64,000 nucleotides of DNA. Source: an uncultured Neglectibacter sp. Lineage in GTDB: Bacteria; Bacillota; Clostridia; Oscillospirales; Acutalibacteraceae. The notes under the pieces were generated by a model. The model had not been told where the DNA came from, did not search any database, and saw nothing but the letters and a program-made list of their open reading frames with translations. The DNA is taken from positions 53,703-117,702 of the forward strand of contig CALFFN010000019.1 in NCBI GenBank assembly GCA_937958185.1, read 5' to 3'. This document shows, one piece after another, positions 1 through 8,079 of the stretch. How positions within the stretch are numbered: the stretch's first letter is position 1; each line of letters opens with the position of its first letter. Position numbers and translations under genes: made by a program.

Positions 1-1
1 C

Positions 2-475
2 GGTGTGACAGCGCAGATCACTGCCTATATTGGTATCAATAGCAACACGCCGCGTCCGAAAGAAGCCTTTCAGGTGTTAGACTTGCTGACCCGCCGAGAG
101 GCAATGGGAAACATTCCTGTAAGAGAAGACCCGAAAAACCTCTTGCCGTATCATGTCCTGTTTTTGTGTTATGATGTGTACGGTGTACCCTCTCGCAACG
201 ATTTACTGGGTAGCGATTACGGTGGCTCGTTTGGATACAGGCAGTCCTATGTGGGACAGTTGACGGGAAAGACAGAATTTATTGCCAGTCCCGTTACTTT
301 CGATATTTACAAAAACCTCCGCGCCCAGGTGACCACCGCCCGTTTTTACGGTGAACTGGATTGGGAGTTGCAGGAAATGTTCAATGCCTGCCGGGAAGCG
401 GAATCAGACGAAGAGATCGAAAAAATCGTCTCCAAAGCCTACGACATCATGCTGATGATCTTAGCGGAAAGCTGA
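2..475 (+). CDS. Orphan solute-binding-like lipoprotein, C-terminal part
   Basis: The reading frame is open at the window edge, so this is only the last ~157 residues of a longer protein. The visible part (GVTAQITAYIGIN near the start, the ending IEKIVSKAYDIMLMILAES) aligns with the C-terminal third of the proteins at 2934-4361 and 62334-63833, both of which have lipoprotein signal peptides and resemble type 1 extracellular solute-binding proteins. No permease or ATPase follows; the gene ends at a terminator and the next gene is on the other strand. A ligand-binding surface lipoprotein is inferred from the relatives. The ligand is unknown. Confidence 0.75.
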   Translation, partial: GVTAQITAYIGINSNTPRPKEAFQVLDLLTRREAMGNIPVREDPKNLLPYHVLFLCYDVYGVPSRNDLLGSDYGGSFGYRQSYVGQLTGKTEFIASPVTFDIYKNLRAQVTTARFYGELDWELQEMFNACREAESDEEIEKIVSKAYDIMLMILAES

Positions 476-508
476 AAACGGGAAAATGTGGAACAAATGA
501 AAAACCAA

Positions 509-540
509 AAAACAGGAGGGAACGTTTTCTCCTGTTTTTT
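509..540 (+). terminator. Rho-independent terminator of the partial lipoprotein gene
   Basis: AAAACAGGAG pairs with CTCCTGTTTT around a 10-base loop and runs into six T, 34 bases after the stop codon. Confidence 0.85.
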
Positions 541-628
541 CTATCCTGCTTTCCGCATTGACAAAAGCATATCCCCGTTGTAATATCATTTTAGAGTGGA
601 CAGCGGTTTCCCTTTAAGGCGGCTGCAG

Positions 629-663
629 GAAAAAGAAAAAAGGAAAAAGCCGGAGCTCTTTCC
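629..663 (-). terminator. Terminator of the cyclophilin gene
   Basis: On the minus strand an interrupted stem (GGAAAGAGC / GGCTTTTTCC) is followed by a long T-rich run (630-641), just after the stop of the minus-strand peptidyl-prolyl isomerase gene. Confidence 0.6.
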
Positions 664-693
664 TTTGCCAATGGTATTTTGCTGTGGGAGCGA

Positions 694-1221
694 TCAGCCG
701 TGCTCTGAGCCGGTTTCAGGCTCCGGGTATTCCTCGCCGAAGGTCTCTACGGTCACTTTCTCCATGATCTGGTCCTCGTAGGGGCGGTCCGCCGGATCGC
801 GGGGAGCGGAAACGATATCCTGCGCCACCTCAATGCCCTCGATCACCCTGCCGAACGCGGCATACTGCCCGTCCAGATGGGGCGCGTCCGCCACCATGAT
901 AAAGAACTGGGAGCCAGCGCTGTTGGGGCGCATGGAACGCGCCATGGACAGCACGCCGGTGGTGTGCTTCAGATCATTCTGAAAGCCGTTGGCGGAAAAC
1001 TCCCCCTTGATACCGTAGCCGGGACCGCCCATGCCAGTGCCTTCCGGGTCGCCGCCCTGGATCATGAAGCCGGGGATCACACGGTGAAAAATCGTGCCGT
1101 CGTAAAATCCCTGCTGGATCAGGGAAACGAAATTATTCACGGTATTGGGCGCGATATCGGGGTACAGCTCCGCCTTTATGGTGCCGCGGGTGGTTTCAAA
1201 GGTCACAATGGGATTCTTCAT
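694..1221 (-). CDS. Cyclophilin-type peptidyl-prolyl cis-trans isomerase
   Basis: A 175-residue single-domain cyclophilin. The family core is clear: NFVSLIQQGFYDGTIFHRVI near residue 31, FMIQGGDP near 52, and SQFFIMVADAPHLDGQYAAFGRV near 104, which contain the family's active-site Arg, Phe and Gln positions. It has no signal peptide, so it is cytoplasmic and should catalyse proline isomerisation during protein folding. The ATG start at 1221 is preceded by AAAAAAGGAG. A TATACT -10 element lies ~35 bases upstream, but no convincing -35 box was seen. It is a single gene, divergent from xth. Confidence 0.93.
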   Translation of the reverse strand: MKNPIVTFETTRGTIKAELYPDIAPNTVNNFVSLIQQGFYDGTIFHRVIPGFMIQGGDPEGTGMGGPGYGIKGEFSANGFQNDLKHTTGVLSMARSMRPNSAGSQFFIMVADAPHLDGQYAAFGRVIEGIEVAQDIVSAPRDPADRPYEDQIMEKVTVETFGEEYPEPETGSEHG

Positions 1222-1367
1222 AAAAGCATCTCCTTTTTTGTTCTTTGGGATATGGATTCAGTATAACAGATTTGAGAAGAAATTTCTCGAAATTTGAAAG
1301 AAATTCAGAAAAAATTTACAGAACAGAAAGAATTTGACGGATTCATCGGTTGAAAGGGGAACGGAAT

Positions 1368-2126
1368 ATGAAATTGGTATCCTGGAACGTCAACGGTCTG
1401 CGCGCCTGCATGGGAAAGGGCTTCGGAACATTTTTGCAGGAGGAAGCCCCGGATATTATTTGCCTGCAGGAAACAAAAATGCAGCGGGAGCAGGCGGATT
1501 TCGATTTCCCTGGCTACTTTGAATATTGGAACTCCGCCACTGTGCGTAAGGGCTATTCCGGCACGGCGGTGTTTTCCAAAACAGAACCGCTTTCCGTCTC
1601 TTACGGGCTGGGGAAAGAAGAATTTGACGGGGAGGGCAGGGTGATTGCCGCCGAATATCCCAATTTTATTTTGGTGACGGTCTACACGCCCAATTCCCAA
1701 CGGGAGCTGACACGGCTCGGGTACCGTATGGAATTTGAAGACGCCTTTCGGGAATACCTGACAAGTCTGCGGAAGCAGAAGCCCGTGATCGTCTGCGGGG
1801 ACATGAACGTGGCACACCGCCCCATTGACTTGAAAAACCCCAAGCCCAATGTGGGCAATGCCGGATTTACTTACGAGGAACGGGGCAAATTCGGCGAGCT
1901 GCTGGCAAGCGGATTTCTGGATACCTTCCGATATTTTTATCCCGAGCAGGAGGGGGCGTACTCCTGGTGGAGCTATATGTACCACTCCCGGGAAAACAAC
2001 GCCGGGTGGCGGATCGACTATTTTCTGGCGGACGAGCGGCTGCAGGACAGTTTAGTGGACAGCCGGATCCTGTCCCAGGTGCCGGGCAGCGACCACTGCC
2101 CGGTAGAGCTTATGATAAAGGACTGA
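1368..2126 (+). CDS. xth: Exodeoxyribonuclease III
   Basis: A 252-residue protein of the exonuclease III/AP endonuclease family. The motifs are all present: SWNVNGLRA at the N-terminus, IICLQETKMQ (metal-binding Glu), GDMNVAHRPIDL (catalytic Asp-Asn), and the C-terminal WRIDYFLAD and GSDHCPVEL with the active-site Asp-His. It cleaves DNA 5' of abasic sites in base excision repair. I chose ATG 1368, which has AAAGGGGA eight bases upstream, rather than the TTG 18 bases earlier. A sirtuin gene follows after 4 bases, so the two are probably co-transcribed. Confidence 0.94.
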   Translation: MKLVSWNVNGLRACMGKGFGTFLQEEAPDIICLQETKMQREQADFDFPGYFEYWNSATVRKGYSGTAVFSKTEPLSVSYGLGKEEFDGEGRVIAAEYPNFILVTVYTPNSQRELTRLGYRMEFEDAFREYLTSLRKQKPVIVCGDMNVAHRPIDLKNPKPNVGNAGFTYEERGKFGELLASGFLDTFRYFYPEQEGAYSWWSYMYHSRENNAGWRIDYFLADERLQDSLVDSRILSQVPGSDHCPVELMIKD

Positions 2127-2130
2127 GCGT

Positions 2131-2862
2131 ATGAGCAAGGAAATGGATACCCTGCGGCAATGGCTGAGGGAAAGCAGGCACACGGCATTTTTAGGCGGCG
2201 CAGGTGTTTCCACCGCCAGCGGCATTCCCGATTTTCGCAGCGCCTATGGGCTGTACCGGGAGCGCCAGCAGGGCATTTCCTATGAGGAAATGCTGTCCCA
2301 CGGATATTTTACCCACCATACGGAAAAATTCTATGAATTTCTCCGGCAGGTCATGCTATATCCCGACGCCAAGCCCAACCCTGCCCACTATGCTTTGGCA
2401 AAGCTGGAGCAGGCAGGCAAGCTGGACGCGGTCATTACCCAGAATATTGACGGTCTGCACCAAATGGCAGGCAGCAAAACTGTCATCGAGCTCCACGGCA
2501 ACGAGAACCGCTACTACTGCCTGTCCTGCGGAAAAACCTGCGATATGGATTTTATCCTGCACGGTGAGGGCGTGCCGAAATGCAGCTGCGGCGGGACGAT
2601 CCGCCCGGACGTGGTGCTGTATGGCGAGCAGCTGGACCAGCGGAACATGGCACTGGCGGTGGAGTATATCGAGCGGGCGGAGTTGTTATTGGTGGGCGGC
2701 ACCTCGCTGGTGGTGTACCCTGCGGCTGGGCTGGTGAATTATCTCAGCCGGGGCGCCAGGCTGGTGCTGCTGAACCGGGACGAAACGCCCTTTGACGGTC
2801 AGGCCGACCTTGTTTTCCGGCAGGATATCGCGGATATTTTGCAGGAAGCGGCAAAGCTGTAA
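2131..2862 (+). CDS. cobB: NAD-dependent protein deacylase (sirtuin)
   Basis: A 243-residue Sir2-family protein that removes acyl groups from lysines using NAD. Visible motifs are GAGVSTASGIPDFRS (NAD binding, residues 22-36), TQNIDGLHQ, the catalytic His122 in IELHGN, and a zinc site built from CLSCGKTC and a later CSCGG in place of the usual second CxxC (a CxC variant). GGTSLVVYPAAG completes the NAD fold. It lies 4 bases after xth and ends at a strong terminator. The CxC second half of the zinc site is a little unusual but occurs in the family. Confidence 0.93.
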   Translation: MSKEMDTLRQWLRESRHTAFLGGAGVSTASGIPDFRSAYGLYRERQQGISYEEMLSHGYFTHHTEKFYEFLRQVMLYPDAKPNPAHYALAKLEQAGKLDAVITQNIDGLHQMAGSKTVIELHGNENRYYCLSCGKTCDMDFILHGEGVPKCSCGGTIRPDVVLYGEQLDQRNMALAVEYIERAELLLVGGTSLVVYPAAGLVNYLSRGARLVLLNRDETPFDGQADLVFRQDIADILQEAAKL

Positions 2863-2875
2863 TTTTATGAGTCAA

Positions 2876-2921
2876 GCATCTCTCAGCGGCATTCCGTCAG
2901 CCGCTGGGAGATGCTTTTTCT
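2876..2921 (+). terminator. Terminator of the xth-cobB operon
   Basis: A perfect 15-bp stem (2876-2890 with 2900-2914) and nine-base loop run into T5, between two convergent genes. Confidence 0.9.
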
Positions 2922-2933
2922 TTCCTGAAAAAT

Positions 2934-4361
2934 TCAGCTTTCCGCCAAGATCATCAGCATGGTGTCGTAAGCTTTGGAGACGATTTTTTCGATTTTTTCG
3001 TCTGATTCCGCTTCCAGACAGGCTTCGTACATGGTTTGCAGCTCCTGATCTAAGGCGCCGTAAAACCGTGCGTGGGTCACTTCGTTCCGCAGGGCGGTGT
3101 ATTCGGCAAAAGCTTCCTCGTTCGGTCCGGGGTCAATGCCAATTTCAGAAATGTACCGCTGTCCAAAGGAATGCTTGGAATCGAACAGCATATCCTTTCC
3201 CGCAGGTACGCCAAAGGCAAAATTCAGCAAGATGGTTTGATGGTTCTTTCCGTTGGAATCGTACTCACCAATAAATGATTGAGTGCTTGGCAAAAACAAC
3301 AGGTCTAAAAAGTCAAAAGCCTCCTGCGAGCGCTCTGTGTTACGATTGATACAGGCATAGCTGGTTATTCCCGCTGTGACCCCGCCCTCCATATTGCGGA
3401 TCGGGGCAATCACCTGGCTGTGCAGTTCCGGCGTCTGACGGGCGTCGTAATATCCCGGTGACCATGGAGACACCGACATGTACTCTAGTTCACTTTCCAG
3501 CAGAAGCCCGTCAAGACCGTCAGAGGGCAGCACATCATTCTCTATGTCGGACAGTTCCTCTTCTTTTAGCCGTATAGCTTCCTTTACCCTGGCTAAAAGC
3601 TCTTCCCGGGAAAAGGTAAGGTTTTCCGTGTCATAATTACTATATTTTCCAAACAGGTCGGAGAATTGGTTCCACGCCGCCAATCCATACGCCTTTCTTA
3701 CCGCAGAATCTTCCCAAATAAGAGCTTTCTGCCATGAATCAGGCATACTTCCCGCCTTTTGCAGGTCGGCTCTCCGATAAACGGCGTATGGAAACGTGAT
3801 GGTAATGGGCAACACCATTTGCCCCTCCGCACTTTTTCCAGCGTCTAAAATAACGGGTTCCATAAAATTTGAACGAAAATATTTTGCTTTTTCAAGATAC
3901 TTGTCCAATGGTAGAAAAAAGGAATTGTTTATGGCGGCTGTCACATCAGTAAAAAGTGGTTCACGGTAAAGTGTGCTTTCTTCAGGGTGCTCATTTTCCA
4001 GAAAATTCCAATCGTTGATGATGCGATTAGGGACATCGCAGCGCATGACAAAAACATCCGGTCCACCGCCCGCCATAATTTCGGTACGCAAAGCCGCAAG
4101 ACGCACTTCTCTTTCAGCTTTATTCGCCGGCAGAACTTCAATCACAAAATTTCCATCGGCGATACCGTAATACCGCAAATAGTCTTCCAGCTCCGGCACA
4201 CCATCTCCAGTATGCAGCAGCCCGGCTTTCTCACAGCAGAAAAGGTCGGTCAAAATGCGCAGGGGCTGTTTCTCCTCTGATTTCTGGCAGGAAGAAAATA
4301 AAAGCATGGACAACAAGCAAAGAATAATACAAACAAAATTTTTAGAACCTGAAAGCCTCAT
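2934..4361 (-). CDS. Orphan solute-binding-like lipoprotein of the zinc-ribbon module
   Basis: A 475-residue protein with a lipoprotein signal (hydrophobic residues 9-23, lipobox LFSSC with Cys25), so it should sit on the outer face of the membrane. The body resembles a type 1 ABC substrate-binding protein: LRILTDL at the start, MAGGGPDVFVM near residue 96, VLPITITFPYAVY, and AYGLAAWNQFSDLF. No permease or ATPase is nearby. The start ATG has GAGGTG eight bases upstream. It is downstream of the small zinc-ribbon gene with only a hairpin between, so one transcript is likely. Its last ~60 residues are nearly identical to those of the paralogues at 2-475 and 62334-63833. The ligand is unknown; a sensing or scavenging role is inference. 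Confidence 0.75.
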   Translation of the reverse strand: MRLSGSKNFVCIILCLLSMLLFSSCQKSEEKQPLRILTDLFCCEKAGLLHTGDGVPELEDYLRYYGIADGNFVIEVLPANKAEREVRLAALRTEIMAGGGPDVFVMRCDVPNRIINDWNFLENEHPEESTLYREPLFTDVTAAINNSFFLPLDKYLEKAKYFRSNFMEPVILDAGKSAEGQMVLPITITFPYAVYRRADLQKAGSMPDSWQKALIWEDSAVRKAYGLAAWNQFSDLFGKYSNYDTENLTFSREELLARVKEAIRLKEEELSDIENDVLPSDGLDGLLLESELEYMSVSPWSPGYYDARQTPELHSQVIAPIRNMEGGVTAGITSYACINRNTERSQEAFDFLDLLFLPSTQSFIGEYDSNGKNHQTILLNFAFGVPAGKDMLFDSKHSFGQRYISEIGIDPGPNEEAFAEYTALRNEVTHARFYGALDQELQTMYEACLEAESDEKIEKIVSKAYDTMLMILAES

Positions 4362-4385
4362 GCTATCACCTCGAAAAAGGGCAAA

Positions 4386-4411
4386 GAACCCATTTTGTAA
4401 AAAATGGGTTC
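4386..4411 (-). other. Intercistronic hairpin in the first module
   Basis: GAACCCATTTT and its exact complement are separated by 4 bases, between the zinc-ribbon gene and the lipoprotein gene. The second module (62277-62310) has a perfect hairpin of different sequence at the same place. It may protect the upstream mRNA or reduce read-through. Confidence 0.7.
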
Positions 4412-4436
4412 CCTGTAAATGGACTGCAGTTCAAGT

Positions 4437-4682
4437 TTACGCTGCCGGAATGGTATAGGACAAATTACAATCGTAGCACTTATAGGTATCCAGATTTCCT
4501 ACTCTGCCGGTATAAGTGCAAGGTAACCCACAATTCAGGCATTTGTACAGCCGTACCCTCGGCTGGATTTCCTCCGCACAGGCGGCGCAGCCGTCATGGT
4601 CATGGGTTTCCGCGGCGGCGGGCAGGGCGAAGATCGCCAGAGACAGCGCCAGCACCAGAAGCAGAGACAGCGCTTTTTTCAT
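4437..4682 (-). CDS. Small secreted zinc-ribbon protein
   Basis: An 81-residue protein that I cannot assign to a named family. Residues 1-24 are a signal peptide with a long Leu/Ala core ending ALPAAAET, suitable for signal peptidase I. The mature part begins ETHDHDGCAACA, a His/Cys-rich stretch, then carries two CxxC pairs (CLNCG and CYDCN) 20 residues apart that should form a zinc ribbon. I chose ATG 4682 with AGAGG eight bases upstream over a GTG three codons earlier. The paralogue at 62013-62252 shares an almost identical signal peptide and THDHDGCA start. It is transcribed ahead of the lipoprotein gene at 2934-4361. Metal binding is inferred; the function is unknown. Confidence 0.78.
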   Translation of the reverse strand: MKKALSLLLVLALSLAIFALPAAAETHDHDGCAACAEEIQPRVRLYKCLNCGLPCTYTGRVGNLDTYKCYDCNLSYTIPAA

Positions 4683-4838
4683 ATGTTTCACCTCTTTTCA
4701 AAATGAGATTTTAATGTGAATGCATTCACTTGGCGCAGGAGGACAATTCCGTGTTGATCTTATTTCTATGCACAGGCAGGTTATCTTTACACGAACCTGC
4801 GTAGTGCGTAAAAATGACGCTATCCTCTTGTAACTTTC

Positions 4839-4867
4839 ATTTTAGTACAAGAGGTTTTCCATGTCAA
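4839..4867 (-). promoter_or_regulatory. Promoter of the first zinc-ribbon/lipoprotein module
   Basis: TTGACA and TAAAAT on the minus strand are 17 bases apart. The predicted leader is ~150 bases long before the ATG at 4682, as in the second module. Confidence 0.8.
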
Positions 4868-5101
4868 TATATTTTTGAAAATTTTTCCTGTCAATATAAT
4901 TATGGCTTTATCTCAGAAAAATTGTCTTTTATCCGCTTTCTTGTATTGCTTATCAAAGTCTATTATCTATAAAAAATTGATATGATTCTTCCCGTGCGTT
5001 GCCGATTTCCTACACCCGTTGTCCAGCACTGTACAAAGTTTCAGAGACAAGGGTCTCTCTTTTTGCAGGAACAAATTTTTGATTTTTCCGTAAATTTCCT
5101 C

Positions 5102-5129
5102 TTGACATTGCGAACACACGTTCTATAAT
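5102..5129 (+). promoter_or_regulatory. SOS promoter of the dinB operon
   Basis: TTGACA (5102-5107) and TATAAT (5124-5129) are separated by 16 bases, and the spacer is almost filled by a LexA box. Confidence 0.9.
5111..5124 (+). promoter_or_regulatory. LexA box 1
   Basis: CGAACACACGTTCT fits the Gram-positive SOS box CGAACRNRYGTTYC. It lies between the -35 and -10 elements, where bound LexA would block RNA polymerase. Confidence 0.88.
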
Positions 5130-5143
5130 AGAGATGGAGATGG

Positions 5144-5157
5144 CGAACACACGTTTG
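5144..5157 (+). promoter_or_regulatory. LexA box 2
   Basis: CGAACACACGTTTG repeats the first box 33 bases downstream with the same ACAC centre, placed just after the expected transcription start. Confidence 0.82.
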
Positions 5158-5176
5158 CGTTTGGGAGGTGACCATT

Positions 5177-6382
5177 GTGGAAAACGGCATTCTGCACGTC
5201 GATATGAATAATTTCTACGCCTCGGTAGAAACGCTGTACGCCCCGGAATACCGAGACGTTCCCATGGCGGTCGCCGGGGATAAGGAAAGCCGCCACGGCA
5301 TTATCCTCGCCAAGAATATGCTGGCAAAGCAATACGGCGTAAAAACTGCCGAACCCATTTGGCAGGCAAAAAAGAAATGCCCGGATTTGCAGCTGCTTCC
5401 GCCCCATCACGAGCGGTACGCCCATTTTTCCCGATTGGCGAAGAAAATCTACTGTGAATACACCGATCTGGTAGAGAGCTTCAGCTTGGACGAATGCTGG
5501 CTGGACGTGTACGGCAGCGAAAAGCTGTTTGGCAGCGGGGAGGAGATCGCCGAGCAGATCCGCCGGCGCGTGAAGGACGAGCTGGGGCTGACCGTGTCCA
5601 TCGGGGTGTCCTTTAACAAGGTATTCGCCAAGCTGGGCAGCGACTACAAAAAGCCGGACGCCGTCACCGTGTTCGGCAGGGAAGAAATGGAGAAGATCAT
5701 CTGGAAGCTGCCCTGTGAAGCATTACTGCTCGTAGGCCCTCACACGGAAAAGACACTGAAAAAGTTTGGTATTCGCACCATTGGGGACATTGCCGGCATG
5801 GAGCTTTCCGCCATGCGCAGTATACTGGGCAGGATCGGGGAGACGCTGTGGGTCTATGCCAACGGTCTGGACAATTCCCCGGTTTGCGCCGCCGATGACC
5901 GTGAGCCGGTGAAAACCATCGGCAACAGCGTGACCCTGCCCCACGATATCGTGACCGAAACGGAGATCAGGGAAACCTTTCTCTCTCTGGCGGAAACGGT
6001 GGCTGCCCGGCTGCGGGCAGAGGGGGTAAAAGCCGGAGAGGTGCAGATCACCGTGAAAAATGGGGATTTTGAAGAGTTCCAGCGCCAGTGCAGGATCGAA
6101 CCTGCCTGCGATTCCCAGTCCCTCTACCGGGCGGCGCTTTCCCTGTACCGCCGGGAAAACAGGCGCTGGGCGGTGCGGCTGCTGGGCATTCGGGCAGGGA
6201 AGCTGGCGCCTGCGGGAGAAGCACAGACCAGCCTGTTTGACAATGCGGACGACCGGGAACGGCTGGAGCGGCTGGAAACCGCAGTGGACGGTGTGCGGGA
6301 ACGCTTTGGCAAGGGAAGCGTTTCCCGGGCGCTGACGATCCACCCGAAAAAGGAAAACAAAGGAGAGAGTGAGCATGAGTGA
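5177..6382 (+). CDS. dinB: DNA polymerase IV (Y-family)
   Basis: A 401-residue translesion polymerase. The palm carries the three metal-binding acids: Asp9 in HVDMNNFYASVE and Asp105-Glu106 in FSLDECWLDV. The little-finger domain fills the last ~110 residues. I chose GTG 5177, which has GGAGG eight bases upstream; a GTG at 5168 overlaps that site. Two LexA boxes in its promoter make DNA-damage induction very likely. It overlaps the RidA gene by 8 bases and is the first gene of a probable four-gene operon. Confidence 0.95.
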   Translation: MENGILHVDMNNFYASVETLYAPEYRDVPMAVAGDKESRHGIILAKNMLAKQYGVKTAEPIWQAKKKCPDLQLLPPHHERYAHFSRLAKKIYCEYTDLVESFSLDECWLDVYGSEKLFGSGEEIAEQIRRRVKDELGLTVSIGVSFNKVFAKLGSDYKKPDAVTVFGREEMEKIIWKLPCEALLLVGPHTEKTLKKFGIRTIGDIAGMELSAMRSILGRIGETLWVYANGLDNSPVCAADDREPVKTIGNSVTLPHDIVTETEIRETFLSLAETVAARLRAEGVKAGEVQITVKNGDFEEFQRQCRIEPACDSQSLYRAALSLYRRENRRWAVRLLGIRAGKLAPAGEAQTSLFDNADDRERLERLETAVDGVRERFGKGSVSRALTIHPKKENKGESEHE

Positions 6383-6743
6383 GATCATCAGGAAGGACTG
6401 CAACGGGGAATGGGCGCATTCCGGCATTATCAAGGCGGGAAATTTCTGCTTTTTGGGATATTGCGCAGGCAATGTGGGCGGGACTATGGAGGAACAGGTA
6501 AACGGCGCTTTTGACCAGATGGAGCAGCTGCTGAAGCTTTTCGGGCTGACACTGGAAAACGTAGTGCAGATGGACTGCCTGTTCCGGGACGTGTGGAACA
6601 TTCCTGTTATGGAACAGGTGATCCGGGACCGCTTTCACGGGAAGTACCCCGTCCGCAAATCCATTCAGACGGAATTTGCCCACAGCGGCGGTCAGGCAGG
6701 CTTGCAGTTTCAGGTGGACGCCGTTGCCTACTGCCCGGACTGA
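6375..6743 (+). CDS. RidA-family (YjgF/UK114) protein
   Basis: A 122-residue RidA-like protein. Family members hydrolyse reactive enamine/imine intermediates, though many subgroups have no known substrate. The pattern is typical: FLGYCAGNVGGTMEEQVNGAFDQM in the first half, LENVVQMDCLFRD in the middle, and a divergent C-terminus in place of the classical ARxxxEI motif: the expected catalytic Arg position is not clear, so it may not be a canonical imine deaminase. ATG 6375 has AGGAGAG at a good distance and overlaps the end of dinB, so it is translationally coupled to an SOS gene. Confidence 0.8.
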   Translation: MSEIIRKDCNGEWAHSGIIKAGNFCFLGYCAGNVGGTMEEQVNGAFDQMEQLLKLFGLTLENVVQMDCLFRDVWNIPVMEQVIRDRFHGKYPVRKSIQTEFAHSGGQAGLQFQVDAVAYCPD

Positions 6744-6780
6744 CCCACCCTAAAATCGTTGACCGAAGGAGCTTGGAACA

Positions 6781-8079
6781 ATGGACTTACTGGAAAAGCT
6801 GGAAATTTTAACAGACGCCGCCAAATACGATGTGGCGTGCACCTCCAGCGGCGTGGACCGCCCCGGTCAGCCGGGAAAGCTGGGAAATGCGGTGAAAGCC
6901 GGGATATGCCACAGCTTTGCCGCCGACGGCAGGTGCATTTCGCTGCTGAAGGTCCTGATGAGCAACGACTGCGCCTATGACTGCTCCTATTGCGTGAACC
7001 GGCACTCTTTAGATGCAAAGCGGACCACCTTTACACCTGACGAGTTGGTGAGCCTGACCATTCAATTTTACCGTCGCAATTATATCGAGGGGCTGTTTTT
7101 GAGCTCCGCTGTGGTAAAAAACCCGGATTACACCTGCGAGCTGATGCTGAAGGCGCTGAAAAAGCTGCGGGAGGAAGAAAATTTCTGGGGGTATGTCCAC
7201 GTAAAGGCGATCCCCGGGGCAAGCCCCCGGCTGACGGAGCAGCTGGGCTTTTATGCCGACCGCATGAGCGTGAATATTGAGCTGCCCTCTCAAAAGAGCC
7301 TTGCGTTGCTGGCGCCCCAGAAAAGCAAGGAAAAGATTTTAGCCCCCATGGGGCAGATTCGGGACGGCATTCGGGAGAACACCACCGATCTGGTGAAGTA
7401 CAAGTCGGCGCAGAAATTTGTTCCCGCTGGGCAGTCCACCCAAATGATCATCGGCGCTTCCCCGGAAACCGACCGGCAGATCCTTTCCCTGACCGAGGGG
7501 CTGTACCGTAAATACAGCCTGAAAAGAGTGTTTTTTTCCGCTTATATGCCCATGGTCAGCGACAGGAACCTGCCCGCACGGGACACCCCGCCGCCGCTGC
7601 TGCGGGAGCACAGGCTCTATCAGGCGGACTGGCTGCTGCGGTTTTACGGCTTTCAGGCAGGGGAGATCCTGGACGATGAGCACCCGGACTTCAACCCATT
7701 GCTGGACCCGAAATGCAATTGGGCGGTGAACCACATGGAGCATTTCCCCGTGGAGATCAATCGCGCGCCTTACGAAATGCTGCTGCGCGTGCCGGGCATT
7801 GGGGTGAAAAGCGCCATGCGTATCCGCTCTGCCCGGCGGTACGCGAAATTGGATTTCGACGCTCTGAAAAAGCTGGGCGTGGTGCTGAAACGGGCAAAAT
7901 ATTTTATCGTATGCAATGGAAAATCCATTTCCCCCCTGCCTACGGATAACCCGGCGGTGATCGCCGGGGCAGTCAGCGAACGGGGCTTTTCCCAGCGGGA
8001 GCTTGCCCCGCCGGAGCAGATGTCCCTGTTTGCGCCCAGTAAGGAGGATAAGGTAAAATGCCTGACAGGTCAGATTTAG
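6781..8079 (+). CDS. Radical SAM putative DNA modification/repair protein
   Basis: A 432-residue protein with the radical SAM cluster motif CAYDCSYC (Cys64, Cys68, Cys71), a TIM-barrel-like body, and a C-terminal helix-hairpin-helix region (LLRVPGIGVKSAMRIRSARR) of the kind that binds DNA. It fits the family TIGR03916, usually found next to TIGR03915 proteins or uracil-DNA glycosylases and suspected to act in DNA repair. The next gene overlaps it by 22 bases and is exactly that TIGR03915 partner. AAGGAG lies nine bases before the ATG. Co-transcription with dinB places it under LexA. The reaction is not known. Confidence 0.87.
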   Translation: MDLLEKLEILTDAAKYDVACTSSGVDRPGQPGKLGNAVKAGICHSFAADGRCISLLKVLMSNDCAYDCSYCVNRHSLDAKRTTFTPDELVSLTIQFYRRNYIEGLFLSSAVVKNPDYTCELMLKALKKLREEENFWGYVHVKAIPGASPRLTEQLGFYADRMSVNIELPSQKSLALLAPQKSKEKILAPMGQIRDGIRENTTDLVKYKSAQKFVPAGQSTQMIIGASPETDRQILSLTEGLYRKYSLKRVFFSAYMPMVSDRNLPARDTPPPLLREHRLYQADWLLRFYGFQAGEILDDEHPDFNPLLDPKCNWAVNHMEHFPVEINRAPYEMLLRVPGIGVKSAMRIRSARRYAKLDFDALKKLGVVLKRAKYFIVCNGKSISPLPTDNPAVIAGAVSERGFSQRELAPPEQMSLFAPSKEDKVKCLTGQI

